A DNA stretch of 64,000 bases. Origin: Gemmobacter caeni (GTDB lineage: Bacteria > Pseudomonadota > Alphaproteobacteria > Rhodobacterales > Rhodobacteraceae). The translations under genes and the position numbers were made by a program. The notes under the pieces were generated by a model. It worked only from the letters and a program-made list of their open reading frames with translations, was not told the origin of the DNA and did not search any database. The DNA lies in NCBI RefSeq assembly GCF_003054195.1, contig NZ_QBKP01000008.1, forward strand, positions 1 through 64,000, in the 5' to 3' direction. Shown one piece after another: positions 8,873 to 17,410 of this stretch (position 1 is the first letter of the stretch; every line of letters starts with the position of its first letter).

Positions 8873-9076
8873 CAGGCTGCTTCATGATAGGGCCGTGCGG
8901 AGCCAACCCGACAGGGCCGTGCCGCGCATCGCCCCCATGGACAGGACATCGGGCGGTGCAGTCAAGTCACGCAGCCGCCCCACCGGCCGGAACTTCTGCG
9001 TGAGGCTGCACTCTGGACCTGCACCGGTTCCGTTCCGGTCTTCCGAGAGCGATGCCCTCACCAAAGGAGACAGGAT

Positions 9077-9357
9077 ATGGCGAGGACACACAGCGACGAT
9101 TTCAAACAGGATGCCGGGATGCGGTTCGCATCGCGCTCACCAGCGGTCTGACACGGCGGCAGGTTGCGTCTGATCTTGGGATTGGGCTTTCCACGCTCGG
9201 CAAATGGATAGGGTCGATTTCCGATGCGGCGAAGGCACCGGAACATGGTGCTGATCTTCTTCGCGAGAATGAGCGCTTGCGCAAAGAGAACCGCATTCTC
9301 AGGGAGGAGAGGGCGGTGCTAAAAACGGCTCAGTTCTTTGTGGCTCAAAAGCCGTGA
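9077..9357 (+). pseudogene. IS3-family transposase OrfA, frameshifted by an 8-bp near-duplication
   Basis: The natural start is ATG 9077, behind AAAGGAGACAGGAT, reading MARTHSDDFKQ for 11 codons. At 9110-9117 the octamer GATGCCGG stands before the near-identical GATGCGGT, and this extra octamer throws the frame. When it is removed, the protein continues DAVRIALTSGLTRRQVASDL, then GIGLSTLGKWIG, a heptad region (LLRENERLRKENRILREE) and FFVAQKP, a complete OrfA with helix-turn-helix and leucine zipper. OrfA gives DNA binding to the OrfAB transposase. With OrfB truncated as well (next entry), this element is dead. Confidence 0.82.
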
Positions 9358-9420
9358 AGTTTCAGTTCATTGCCAGCTATCGGGGCAGCCTTTCGCGCAG
9401 CGAGCCCCGCGTGGTTCAAG
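9354..9420 (+). pseudogene. IS3-family OrfB, first ~20 codons only
   Basis: The GTG start overlaps the OrfA stop as GTGA, the usual IS3 arrangement that allows a programmed frameshift. The translation VKFQFIASYRGSLSRS is a typical OrfB beginning. After about 9405-9420 the sequence changes into the IS5 remnant, so the DDE integrase domain is lost. Confidence 0.7.
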
Positions 9421-9728
9421 CCATCCAGAAGGTCCTCCCACAGCCCGGCGAGCGTCCAGCGCCGCAACTGCCGGCAGACAGATGACCACTTGCCAAACTC
9501 CTCTGGCACGTCCCGCCACGGCGCACTGGTCCGCGCGATCCAGAAAATGCCATCCAGAACAAGCCGATGGCCGCCGGCTTGCGCCCGTTCGGATGCCGGA
9601 CTGCCCGGATGAAGCCCTCGAAGAATGCCCATTCGTCGACGGACATCAGGTTGCGTGCCAAGCTCACCTCCCACGCAGAGATGATCTTGAAGCACAGACG
9701 ACCGCGGAGGGGAATCCGTTTTGGCAAC
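9421..9728 (-). mobile_element. IS5-family insertion sequence remnant, copy B
   Basis: Same 308-bp piece as at 894-1201 and in the same orientation. Compared with copy A it has lost one base (ATGGCCGCCGG versus ATGGCCCGCAGG, near 9567), which shifts the transposase frame after MSVDEWAFFEGFIRAV. The ATG of copy A is replaced by TTG here, behind GGGAGGTGAGC. The right flank (9729-9760) reads ACGACCCAGGGCCTGTTGCCAA, so the outer segment GGGCC-GTTGCCAA occurs twice in opposite orientation at this end. The transposase is broken both by truncation and by the frameshift. Confidence 0.8.
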
Positions 9729-9929
9729 ACGACCCAGGGCCTGTTGCCAAGGCCGTTCTGGCTGCGCGGTCATTGGCCGGAAAGGGCTGCCCGCGCTCAC
9801 GCTCTGCCGTTCAGGCCTTGAAACCGGAGGCCGCACAGCCGCATCATTCCGCCAGGCAGACCCGCCCCGCAAGCCTGAGGGCGCGGCAGGTCGTCAGCCG
9901 TTTCGTCCGATTGCAGCGGAGGCAGCACT

Positions 9930-11360
9930 CTGTTCTATCTCGTTCTGCATGTTATGGTTGTCGGGGTTTGCGCGGTGCACATTCTGCTGCGCCGCCATCG
10001 GCAGCCGGAATCCCGTATGGCATGGCTGCTTGTCGTAATGGTCCTGCCATATCTGGGGGCCCTGGCCTATCTGCTGCTGGGCCAGACCAGCGTCGGGCGC
10101 AAGCGTGTTGCAAGGCTGAAGTCCGAGTTCAGCGGCCTGCCGCGTCCCGAAGATGCCGATGGCTGGGCTGCGCCTGAAAACGCCCCGGATCTGCATCCGG
10201 AATTTGCACCGCTGTTTCGTGTCGGGCAATCCATTTCTGGCTACCCGGCGGTGGGCGGCAACACCGCACGGTTGATGGAAAACTCTGATGCTGCCATTGA
10301 CGAGATGGTGGCGGCCATCGACGGGGCGCGCGATCATGTCCATCTGCTGTTCTATATCTGGCTCGATGATCACAACGGGCAGAAGGTTGCCGAGGCCCTG
10401 ATGCGCGCGTCAGGCCGGGGCGTGGCTTGCCGTGCGATGGTCGACGACCTCGGGTCGCGCGCGCTGCTGAAATCCGGGCTTTGGCGGCGGATGGGGGCCG
10501 CCGGGGTTCGCACCCGCTCGGCCCTGCGCGTTGGCAATCCGCTGTTGCGCATCTTCAATGGCCGGATCGACCTTCGCAATCACCGAAAGATCGTTGTGAT
10601 CGACAATGCCGTAACCTTCTGCGGCAGCCAGAATTGTGCGGACCCCGCTTTCCTTCCAAAGGCCCGGTATGGGCCATGGGTGGATGCGGTGATGCGGTTC
10701 ACCGGGCCGGTCGTGCGCGAGAACCAGCACCTTTTCGCAAGCGACTGGATGAGCAATGGTGGCGACGACATCTCTGTCCTGCTGACCGCGCCGCTGCCGC
10801 CTGCACAGGCGGGATTTGCTGCGCAGGTGGTCGGAACCGGCCCGACATTCCGGACGCTGGCGATGCCCGAAATGTTCACTTCGCTGATCTTCGCCGCGCG
10901 CCGGTCCGTGTTTATCACGACGCCCTACTATGTGCCGACACCCGCGCTCCAGCAGGCGCTTTGCGCCTGTCCCGCGCGCGGCGTCGATACGAGGATCATC
11001 CTCCCGGCCCGCAATGACGATTTTGCTGTCGGCGCCACCAGCCGAAGCTACTACGAAAGCCTTCTGGAAGCAGGCGTGAAGATCTATGAGTTCCAGCATG
11101 GGCTTCTCCATACCAAGTCCCTGACCATGGATGGCCAGATCACGCTGATCGGCTCCGCCAACATGGATCGCCGCAGTTTCGATCTGAATTATGAAAACAA
11201 CATCCTGCTTCAGGACGCAGACACCACCACCGCGATGCGGGCGCGGCAGGAAGAGTATCTTGCGCAAAGCAGACTTGTCCCGTTCGAAGAGGTTCAGGCC
11301 TGGGGACCGGGACGCAGGCTGTGGAACAACGCCCTGGCAATCGTTGGACCGATCCTTTGA
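9930..11360 (+). CDS. cls: Cardiolipin synthase, two-HKD phospholipase D type
   Basis: 476 residues from a CTG at 9930, or 468 from the first ATG at 9954. It joins phospholipids to make cardiolipin at the inner membrane. Two N-terminal hydrophobic helices (one before RRHRQPESRMAW and one after it, ending YLLLGQ) are followed by two HKD motifs, NHRKIVVID and HTKSLTMD, each with the downstream GS-N segment. I prefer the CTG because GGAGG lies seven bases before it and LFYLVLHV completes the usual first helix; the ATG at 9954 has no ribosome binding site. The gene follows directly on IS debris, so its original promoter and start may have been replaced. Confidence 0.85.
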   Translation: MFYLVLHVMVVGVCAVHILLRRHRQPESRMAWLLVVMVLPYLGALAYLLLGQTSVGRKRVARLKSEFSGLPRPEDADGWAAPENAPDLHPEFAPLFRVGQSISGYPAVGGNTARLMENSDAAIDEMVAAIDGARDHVHLLFYIWLDDHNGQKVAEALMRASGRGVACRAMVDDLGSRALLKSGLWRRMGAAGVRTRSALRVGNPLLRIFNGRIDLRNHRKIVVIDNAVTFCGSQNCADPAFLPKARYGPWVDAVMRFTGPVVRENQHLFASDWMSNGGDDISVLLTAPLPPAQAGFAAQVVGTGPTFRTLAMPEMFTSLIFAARRSVFITTPYYVPTPALQQALCACPARGVDTRIILPARNDDFAVGATSRSYYESLLEAGVKIYEFQHGLLHTKSLTMDGQITLIGSANMDRRSFDLNYENNILLQDADTTTAMRARQEEYLAQSRLVPFEEVQAWGPGRRLWNNALAIVGPIL

Positions 11361-11895
11361 CCTTGCGCGAGCTGAATGCGGGACGGGCAGAACAGGGAAT
11401 GCGCCGGTTGCGGTAGGGGAGAGGCTGCGGATTCGCCCGGCCACCCTGCATCTCGTGGTGACAGGTTTTCCGGCATATCCGCCAACGCACCTGACGATCC
11501 GCCATATTCCTGATGGTTCACGAACGTCTCTGTCTTCTGGCCAACCGGCGGCAGCGGAGAAGGCAGAGAACCGAGGCCGGTAAATTCGGCCGATGGCGCA
11601 TCACCGCGGTCCGGTGATCCCATCTTTTCAAAGACCTACCCGGATGATCCGGTTTCGGGTGTCAGCCCTGATTTGCTGTGTTTGGGGGAGGGCTGCCGTG
11701 GCAAATCACCGTGAGTGCTGCCCGACAGTCTCTTGTTGTCCGGCCGCCGCCCGGCCTTGGGCGGCCTTATTAATGCAGCCTCAGGGCCATGTTGTCGCCA
11801 CAATGGGCGGGCACAACAATCGTATGCAGCAGGTGCGTGCCCCGTCGTGCAGGAACAGAAGCAGCGCAGCCGGGGGAATCGTGGGGACGAAAGCG
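11361..11895. other. Intergenic stretch without a supported gene (535 bp)
   Basis: Between cls and the response regulator. A frame is open on the plus strand from 11593 in phase with the regulator, but its translation (Cys-rich, no conserved features) does not look like protein. A hairpin GCCGCCC-GGCCTT-GGGCGGC lies at 11746-11765 and is followed by CTTATTA. It could end cls transcription or act in the leader of the regulator. Base composition and codon texture are mixed, as in the IS-rich region to the left. Confidence 0.4.
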
Positions 11896-12291
11896 ATGTC
11901 AGATCCCAGAATCGTACACGTCGATGATTGCCCGGATATCAGGGTCCTGGTCCAGATTGCGCTGGAGATGGTCGCCGGGCTGCCGCTGGTGCAGTTCGAA
12001 AGCGGCGATCAGGTGGTGCGTCTTGCTGATACCATCGAGGCGGATCTGTTTTTGCTGGATGTCATGATGCCGGGCCTGTCGGGGCCGCAGGCATTCCGGC
12101 TGCTGCGCGCCATGCCGAAATTCGCATCGACTCCCGCCATCTTCCTGACGGCGAAAGCGACGGAGCGCGAGCTGAAAGACCTGAACGGTCCCGGCGTGTT
12201 GGGCACGATCACCAAGCCCTTCGACGCGCTGCAACTGGGGCAGCAGGTGCGCAAACTCTGGGAAGCCAGCCTGCTCGGGCGGGTGGCGTGA
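11896..12291 (+). CDS. Single-domain response regulator (REC only)
   Basis: 131 residues, a lone receiver domain with the acidic pair Asp10-Asp11, phospho-acceptor Asp55 in LFLLDVMMPG, the switch Thr in AIFLTAK, and the Lys in TKPFD. No output domain is attached, so it would act by protein contact or as a phosphate sink or shuttle. I start it at MSDPRIVHVDD; a GTG at 11881 would add five residues. The closest partner in the window is the histidine kinase at 13229, on the same strand just beyond the autoinducer synthase gene. Pairing is inferred from position only. Confidence 0.85.
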   Translation: MSDPRIVHVDDCPDIRVLVQIALEMVAGLPLVQFESGDQVVRLADTIEADLFLLDVMMPGLSGPQAFRLLRAMPKFASTPAIFLTAKATERELKDLNGPGVLGTITKPFDALQLGQQVRKLWEASLLGRVA

Positions 12292-12351
12292 ATGGGGGAC
12301 CGCGCCGGTTTTCACGGTCACGCCCGTTCTGCCTGCGGTCTGGTGCTGCCG

Positions 12352-13101
12352 TCAGTTCACGAATTCGATCACCGGGAACAGCGCGGCACAGACCTTGTCG
12401 CCATCAATAACCAGCGGCGCCCCCACGGGCGAGGCGGACATGCCGATACGGGCCATCCATCGCCGGAACACGGCGGGAACAATCCCGATGACATGGGTTG
12501 CGCCAGCCTCGCGCGCGACCTTCGCCATCTCGGTCATCAGCTGCACCTGAACCTGCGCCCGCAGCTTCGCGGGCACGTCAGGCTTGATGAACAATCGCGT
12601 CGCCTCCCAGATCAGCGGCGAAACGGGTGCCTCGAAAAAGAGGATGTCCCGCGGCAGACTGTCCAGCAATCCAAGCTGGGCATCGCGCAGCATATAACTG
12701 TGCAGGCCAACCTTGGAGGTGGTTGGCAACAGCCGGATGCCGGCAAGAACCTCGCCGTAACTGTGAATCGCGATCATGCGGGCCTGGGCCGTATCGTATT
12801 GATCGAACTCGATTCCGTCAGTTTCCGGTAGATCCCATCCCTTGCCTTCGATAAACACCTTATGCCGCATGCGCATGAAGTCGACGAAGAGGTCGCCGTG
12901 CTTGTGGATGTTTGTAAAGGTCAGGGTTGTCGCTTTGAGCGCACCGCCCAAAAGCGGGTCGGTCCTGCTGTCCTGTGGTTGTTCTGCGGCCTCCTTCAGG
13001 AGGATGCGTTCACGGGTGGTTGCCTCGGGAAGTACTTGCGGACTGATTACTGGAAAGAACAACCGAGCTGAACGCACCCTAGCCGGTTTCATGCCTTCCA
13101 T
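12352..13101 (-). CDS. LuxI-family acyl-homoserine-lactone synthase
   Basis: 249 residues. Acyl-homoserine-lactone synthases make diffusible signals from S-adenosylmethionine and an acyl carrier. The conserved set is present: MRMRHKVFIEGKGW with Arg, Phe and Trp, GIEFDQYDT with Glu and two Asp, the Arg of GIRLLPTT, and Glu-Ala-Thr-Arg in WEATRLFI. About 55 residues precede the usual LuxI start (around ALKATTLTF), an unusual extension without clear domain. The ATG has GAGGT five bases upstream. No luxR-type gene is adjacent; instead a histidine kinase starts 127 bp away on the opposite strand. Confidence 0.82.
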   Translation of the reverse strand: MEGMKPARVRSARLFFPVISPQVLPEATTRERILLKEAAEQPQDSRTDPLLGGALKATTLTFTNIHKHGDLFVDFMRMRHKVFIEGKGWDLPETDGIEFDQYDTAQARMIAIHSYGEVLAGIRLLPTTSKVGLHSYMLRDAQLGLLDSLPRDILFFEAPVSPLIWEATRLFIKPDVPAKLRAQVQVQLMTEMAKVAREAGATHVIGIVPAVFRRWMARIGMSASPVGAPLVIDGDKVCAALFPVIEFVN

Positions 13102-13228
13102 GCCTACCTCAACGTTTCGTGTCCTTCTCTCTGGTATGCACGCTTGTGGCGAAAATGGCCACAGTTTTTCCTCTTTTTAGCGACAATGATTCACCATCTG
13201 TTAAAATGTATCTTCTTGGAGTGGTGTC

Positions 13229-14662
13229 TTGAGCGAAGTGTCGGCCTACAGATCCAACGGTATCCGCGCCGAAAGCCGCGTGTCGGGCCAGCTTGGGACG
13301 CTCTGGACACGCCTGCGGGCCGGACAGACCGATGAGGATCGCCTGAAACGGCAGCTTCTGGACTATGCAGAGGTCGGTCAAAGGCTTTTCTGGCAACGTC
13401 AGATGATCTTCGGCGTGGCGCTTCTGCTGGCGGGCTTCTTCTACAGCCTGCCGCTGGCCGTGCTGAACCTCGTCATGGTCGCCATCTGCGAAACCTATGA
13501 CTACCGCGTGTTCATCAGCATCGCGCGGGCCAGGGCGCGCGGCCAGCAACCGGGGCGCCGTCATTACTGGAGTATCGTGCTCGGCACGATCATGAGTTCG
13601 GGCGCCATCAGCTTCTTTGCGGTCTGGATCTCGATCCTGCAAGGACAGGGCTCGCATTTCATGCCGATGTTCTTCCTCTTCGCGGCAGGGGTCTTTGCCG
13701 CGATGAACAATCATCACCTGCTGTCGATCCTTGCCCTGCGGCTCGGGATCTACGGCGTGACCTTCTTCGCGATTCCGATTCGCGATATCGTGCTGGCCGT
13801 GGGCGGAATTGGTTCTGACCTGTGGGTGCAGTTCCTCTCCAGCCTGTTCGTGGCCTATTTCATCATCGACTGTTCGCGCATCTTTCTGGCGATGTATCGC
13901 ACCAATATGGAGCGTCTGATCGAGCTTGAGGTGCAGAATCGCAAGATCGAGGCGGCGCTGGCGGCCAAATCGGCCTTCCTGTCGACGATGAGTCATGAAC
14001 TCAGAACGCCGCTGACCTCGATCAGCGCCTCGCTGGACCTTGCTTTGTCAGGCAACCTCGGGGCGGTCGATCCCGCACCGCGCAAGGTGCTCGAAATCGC
14101 GCAACGCAACTCCAAGACGCTGAAATCGCTGATCGACGAGGTGCTTGATCTTCAGAAGGCCAGTGCCGGCAAGCTGACGCTGGAACTTCATCAGACGGAT
14201 CTTGTGGCGCTGGTGCAGGAATCGGTCGATGTGAACCAGCCCTATGCTGGCCGGCTGGGCTGCGTGATCGAGTTCGTCCGGCCGGAGGAGACCCTGACGG
14301 CCACGGTCGATTCTCAAAGGATCAAGCAGGCGCTCAGCAATATCCTGTCCAATGCCGCGAAATTCTCGCCGCCGGACAGCAATATCGAGGTCAGCATCGG
14401 CGTTCACGATGGCGCTGCCCTGATCGAGGTGCGCGACCAGGGCGAGGGGCTGGACGAGGCCCGAAAGGACGAGGTGTTCGAGCCCTTCACCCAGCTCGAT
14501 TCGGGGGATGGGCGGAAGGCCGGGGGAACGGGGCTTGGCCTCAGCATCACCAAGCAGATCGTCGAGGCGCATGGCGGCCACATCGACTATCGCCGGAGCC
14601 CTGTGCGTGGAACCATCTTTTCCGTCACACTGCCGCTGAAAACCGAAGCGGGCGGCGTCTGA
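13229..14662 (+). CDS. Membrane-bound sensor histidine kinase
   Basis: 477 residues from a TTG start with GGAG eight bases upstream. Six or so hydrophobic helices fill residues ~58-222. A short helix leads to the HisKA domain with His256 in FLSTMSHELRTPLT. The HATPase domain follows with the N box (QALSNILSNAAKFSP), G1 (VRDQGEGL), the F box (FEPFTQLD) and G2 (GGTGLGLSI). There is no periplasmic loop of note, so the signal is probably sensed within the membrane. The gene is divergent from the LuxI-type gene, and a lone receiver protein lies at 11896, suggesting one signalling module. Confidence 0.88.
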   Translation: MSEVSAYRSNGIRAESRVSGQLGTLWTRLRAGQTDEDRLKRQLLDYAEVGQRLFWQRQMIFGVALLLAGFFYSLPLAVLNLVMVAICETYDYRVFISIARARARGQQPGRRHYWSIVLGTIMSSGAISFFAVWISILQGQGSHFMPMFFLFAAGVFAAMNNHHLLSILALRLGIYGVTFFAIPIRDIVLAVGGIGSDLWVQFLSSLFVAYFIIDCSRIFLAMYRTNMERLIELEVQNRKIEAALAAKSAFLSTMSHELRTPLTSISASLDLALSGNLGAVDPAPRKVLEIAQRNSKTLKSLIDEVLDLQKASAGKLTLELHQTDLVALVQESVDVNQPYAGRLGCVIEFVRPEETLTATVDSQRIKQALSNILSNAAKFSPPDSNIEVSIGVHDGAALIEVRDQGEGLDEARKDEVFEPFTQLDSGDGRKAGGTGLGLSITKQIVEAHGGHIDYRRSPVRGTIFSVTLPLKTEAGGV

Positions 14663-14725
14663 TCTGCCTGTGCCGCGCCGCTCCATGGCTGCGGGCAGGG
14701 CAGCTTCAGCCTGCGTCGCACAGGG

Positions 14726-14938
14726 TCAGCGTTTACGGTCGTCCAACTCGGCGTTGAACAGCCGCAGACGGTGGGTCAGGTTCTCGTTGTCGATCACGCT
14801 GGTCCAGTTCTCAAACAGGAAAGACAGCGCCTCTCCCTCGTCCAACCCGGCCTCCTGCGCGAATTTGCGCAGGCGGCGATAGCCGTCCTCGGTCATGGCA
14901 ACGGGAAAGCGGCGGGTCAGGCGAAAGCGGCGGGGCAT
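14726..14938 (-). CDS. Small conserved protein of unknown function (70 aa)
   Basis: 70 residues, MPRRFRLTRRFPVAMTED at the start and ending LRLFNAELDDRKR. The composition is charged and helical with no Cys, no membrane segment and no signal peptide. The YRRLRKFAQEAGLDEGEAL segment resembles a DNA-binding ribbon-helix-helix or a small helical bundle, but I cannot name it. Proteins of this appearance are common in Rhodobacterales beside acyl-CoA dehydrogenase genes. It lies 66 bp downstream of the acyl-CoA dehydrogenase on the same strand, separated from it by a strong hairpin. Confidence 0.72.
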   Translation of the reverse strand: MPRRFRLTRRFPVAMTEDGYRRLRKFAQEAGLDEGEALSFLFENWTSVIDNENLTHRLRLFNAELDDRKR

Positions 14939-14958
14939 GGGCGTCTCCGGTCGGGCTG

Positions 14959-14989
14959 GGGCAAAATCCTTTCTGCAAGGATTTTGCCC
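14959..14989. terminator. Perfect 13-bp hairpin, probable bidirectional terminator/palindromic repeat
   Basis: GGGCAAAATCCTT at 14959-14971 pairs perfectly with AAGGATTTTGCCC at 14977-14989 around the loop TCTGC. It lies between the acyl-CoA dehydrogenase stop and the 70-residue protein. The A/T core flanked by GC resembles the palindromes at 59742-59790, so it belongs to a small repeat family as well as serving as a terminator. Confidence 0.65.
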
Positions 14990-15004
14990 GATGTCGCCCG
15001 CAGC

Positions 15005-16780
15005 TTAGAACGCCTCTGCCGCCAGCGCCATAACCGGATCGGCGCCGCTTTCGATGCGTGCCAGATGCGTGGCACAGGCAGGAAGCTGTCGCGCCATGTA
15101 ATAGCGGCCGGTCGTGATCTTGGTCTCGTAGAAGGTCGTATCCGCGGCGCCTGCATCCAGCGCCGCATAGGCAGCCTTCGCCATGCGGGTCCACATCAGG
15201 CCAAGACAGACATGCCCCATCAGATGCATGAAGTCGTAAGATCCGGCCAGCGCGGCATTGGGGTTCTTCATTCCGTTCTGCATGAAGAACATGCCAGCCG
15301 CCTGCATTTGCTTTGACGCAGCTTTCAGCGCCTCGGTAAAGGGGACCATGCGGGCATCGCCATCATGCGCTTTGCATTCGGCCTTCACCATGTCGAAGAA
15401 GGCCATGACATGCTTGCCGCCATCCGCCGCCAGCTTGCGCCCCACGAGGTCCAGCGCCTGCACCCCGTTCGCGCCTTCATAGATCATGGCGATCCGGGCG
15501 TCGCGCACGAACTGCGACATGCCCTGTTCCTCGATATAGCCATGCCCACCGTAAACCTGCTGGGCCTGCACCGCCATCTCGAAGCCCTTGTCGGTCTGGA
15601 AGCCCTTGATGACGGGGGTCAGCAGACCCACAAGCCCGTCGGCCGCCGCGTCGTTCTGGCGGTGGTGACGGTCGATGAGCGAGGCGCCCCAAAAGGTCAG
15701 CGCGCGGGCGCCTTCCACGAAGGATTTCTGGTCCATCAGGCTGCGGCGGATGTCGGGATGCACGATCAGCGGATCGGCAGCCCCGGCGGGATTCTTGGCA
15801 CCGGTCACATCGCGGCCTTGCAGGCGGTCCTTCGCATAGGCGACGGCGTTCTGATAGGCGGCTTCCGCCACCGCATAGCCTTGCAGGCCCACACCCAGAC
15901 GTGCCTCGTTCATCATGGTGAACATGGCACGCATGCCCTTGTGCAACTCGCCCAGCAGGAAGCCGGTCGCGCCGTCGTAGTTCAGGACGCAGGTGGCATT
16001 GCCGTGAATGCCCATCTTCTCTTCGATCTTGCCGACGGAAACCGCATTGCGGTCGCCCAGGCTGCCATCCTCCTTGACCATGAACTTCGGCACGATGAAC
16101 AGCGAAATGCCCTTGGTGCCCTCGCCACCGCCCGGTGCCTTGGCCAGCACCAGATGGATGATGTTTTCGGCCATGTCATGCTCCCCAGCCGAAATGAAGA
16201 TTTTCTGCCCGGTGATTTTGTAGCTGCCATCCGCCTGCGGTTCGGCTTTGGTGCGCAGCATCCCCAGATCGGTGCCGCAGTGCGGCTCGGTCAGGTTCAT
16301 CGTGCCGGTCCAGTCGCAGGACACCATCTTTGGCAGATACGTCGCCCTCTGTTCGTCGGTGCCATGCGCGTGGATCGCCGAATAGGCGCCATGGGTCAGG
16401 CCCTGATACATGTTGAAGGCCATATTGGCGGAAACGAAGATCTCGCCCACGGCGGTGCCCATCAGATAGGGTAGGCCCTGACCGCCATATTCCGGGTCGC
16501 AGTCCAGCGCGGTCCAGCCACCTTCCTTCATGGCCTCGAACGCGGCCTTGAAGCCTTCGGGCGTCCGCACCACGCCATTTTCCAGAACACAGCCCTGCGC
16601 ATCGCCCACCGCATTCAGCGGCGCCAGCACTTCGGAGGCAACCTTGCCCGCCTCTTCCAGCACGGCCGAGGTGAAGCTCGCGTCCAGATCCTCATATCCG
16701 GGCACGCCGGTTTCGGTGACGCGCAGCACATCTTGCAGCAGGAACTGCATGTCTTTCAAGGGGGCGGTATAGGTGGGCAT
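15005..16780 (-). CDS. Acyl-CoA dehydrogenase, long DmdC-like type
   Basis: 591 residues. This long form has the extra N- and C-terminal segments seen in DmdC (3-methylthiopropanoyl-CoA dehydrogenase) and related enzymes that introduce a 2,3 double bond into acyl-CoA. It starts [19 protein letters not shown], the characteristic beginning of the subfamily. FAD and substrate segments include [16 protein letters not shown] and [17 protein letters not shown], and the catalytic Glu lies in [14 protein letters not shown]. Substrate specificity cannot be told from sequence. The MerR regulator gene lies 39 bp upstream on the same strand, and its operator-like palindromes sit before the regulator, so both are likely one regulated unit. 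Confidence 0.87.
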   Translation of the reverse strand: MPTYTAPLKDMQFLLQDVLRVTETGVPGYEDLDASFTSAVLEEAGKVASEVLAPLNAVGDAQGCVLENGVVRTPEGFKAAFEAMKEGGWTALDCDPEYGGQGLPYLMGTAVGEIFVSANMAFNMYQGLTHGAYSAIHAHGTDEQRATYLPKMVSCDWTGTMNLTEPHCGTDLGMLRTKAEPQADGSYKITGQKIFISAGEHDMAENIIHLVLAKAPGGGEGTKGISLFIVPKFMVKEDGSLGDRNAVSVGKIEEKMGIHGNATCVLNYDGATGFLLGELHKGMRAMFTMMNEARLGVGLQGYAVAEAAYQNAVAYAKDRLQGRDVTGAKNPAGAADPLIVHPDIRRSLMDQKSFVEGARALTFWGASLIDRHHRQNDAAADGLVGLLTPVIKGFQTDKGFEMAVQAQQVYGGHGYIEEQGMSQFVRDARIAMIYEGANGVQALDLVGRKLAADGGKHVMAFFDMVKAECKAHDGDARMVPFTEALKAASKQMQAAGMFFMQNGMKNPNAALAGSYDFMHLMGHVCLGLMWTRMAKAAYAALDAGAADTTFYETKITTGRYYMARQLPACATHLARIESGADPVMALAAEAF

Positions 16781-16819
16781 GTCTCTCTCCCTTCGGGTCT
16801 TGCTCTGGGCGGGTGCCGG

Positions 16820-17239
16820 TCAGGCGCCGCCGCGGTTTCTGAGGCTCGCCATCATCTCTTCGCCCCAGGCCATCTGGGTCTTGAGCTCGGCGATTGCCTC
16901 GTTCAGTTCGTCGCGCTGCGCCTCCATTGCGTGCAGCCGCTCTTGCGCCAGCTCATAGGTGCGCTTCAGCTGCGCCTCCTGCTGGCTGGGATCGTGGTCG
17001 TACATGTCCAGAAGCTGCCGGATATCCTCGAGCGAAAATCCGAAGCGCTTGCCGCGCAGGATCAGCTTCAGCCGCGCGCGGTCGCGGCGGGTGAACAGGC
17101 GGCGCGTACCCTGACGGATCGGGAACAGCAGTTCCTTCTGCTCATAGAAGCGCAGCGTGCGCGGCGTCACCTCGAAGGCGTCGCACATTTCGCGGATCGA
17201 CAGGGTGTCCGACAGGTCGGTTTGCGTCAAACGGGTCAT
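16820..17239 (-). CDS. MerR-family transcriptional regulator 1
   Basis: 139 residues. The N-terminal winged helix reads LSIREMCDAFEVTPRTLRFYEQKELL, followed by the wing and a FGFSLEDIRQLLD helix. The C-terminal half is a long coiled coil (residues ~75-135) for dimerisation, without effector-binding Cys, so it is not a metal sensor. It belongs to the MerR subgroup linked with acyl-CoA and branched-chain amino acid breakdown. It precedes the acyl-CoA dehydrogenase on the same strand. ACGTCA/TGACGT palindromes at 17313-17351 lie 74 bp upstream and are the probable autoregulatory operator. Confidence 0.87.
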   Translation of the reverse strand: MTRLTQTDLSDTLSIREMCDAFEVTPRTLRFYEQKELLFPIRQGTRRLFTRRDRARLKLILRGKRFGFSLEDIRQLLDMYDHDPSQQEAQLKRTYELAQERLHAMEAQRDELNEAIAELKTQMAWGEEMMASLRNRGGA

Positions 17240-17312
17240 ACGGGGTCTCGTGCAGAGTTACTCTGCGTCAGAGATGCGGGGTCTGACCTTTTGATACCAG
17301 AGGGATCGAAGT

Positions 17313-17351
17313 TGACGTAAACATAACGTCACGTCAGTTTTTCGGTGACGT
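17313..17351. promoter_or_regulatory. Two TGACGT/ACGTCA palindromes, probable MerR operator
   Basis: TGACGT at 17313-17318 and ACGTCA at 17326-17331 form a 19-bp palindrome with spacer AAACATA. Immediately next, ACGTCA at 17331-17336 and TGACGT at 17346-17351 form a second pair with a 9-nt spacer. The 19-bp dimension fits MerR dimers, which bind between -35 and -10 elements. The motif resembles sites of LiuR-type MerR regulators of acyl-CoA degradation, as I recall them. It lies between the two MerR genes, upstream of regulator 1 and the dehydrogenase. Confidence 0.6.
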
Positions 17352-17369
17352 AATGTCCTGAAATCTGAC

Positions 17370-17398
17370 GCAGGGTCAGGGTAATTTTCTGACCCTGC
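17370..17398 (-). terminator. 10-bp hairpin behind MerR regulator 2
   Basis: GCAGGGTCAG at 17370-17379 pairs with CTGACCCTGC at 17389-17398 around a nine-base loop. It begins 13 bp after the stop of the minus-strand MerR gene 2 and precedes the operator of MerR gene 1, so a terminator separating the two units is the simplest reading. There is no strong T-tract. Confidence 0.5.
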
Positions 17399-17410
17399 GG
17401 CAAGCGCAGG

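Noticed and set aside
11593-11895. N-terminal extension of the response regulator (open frame of ~100 codons)
   Set aside because: Translation is Cys- and Arg-rich without conserved character, has no ribosome binding site, and contains the GC hairpin at 11746-11765; the receiver domain is complete from 11896.
12292-12831. Plus-strand frame of 179 codons following the response regulator
   Set aside because: Antisense to the LuxI-type gene and His/Gly/Arg-rich, no ribosome binding site.
13109-13996. 295-codon minus-strand frame over the histidine kinase
   Set aside because: Shadow of the kinase gene, rich in His, Arg and Gln, without domain or start signal.
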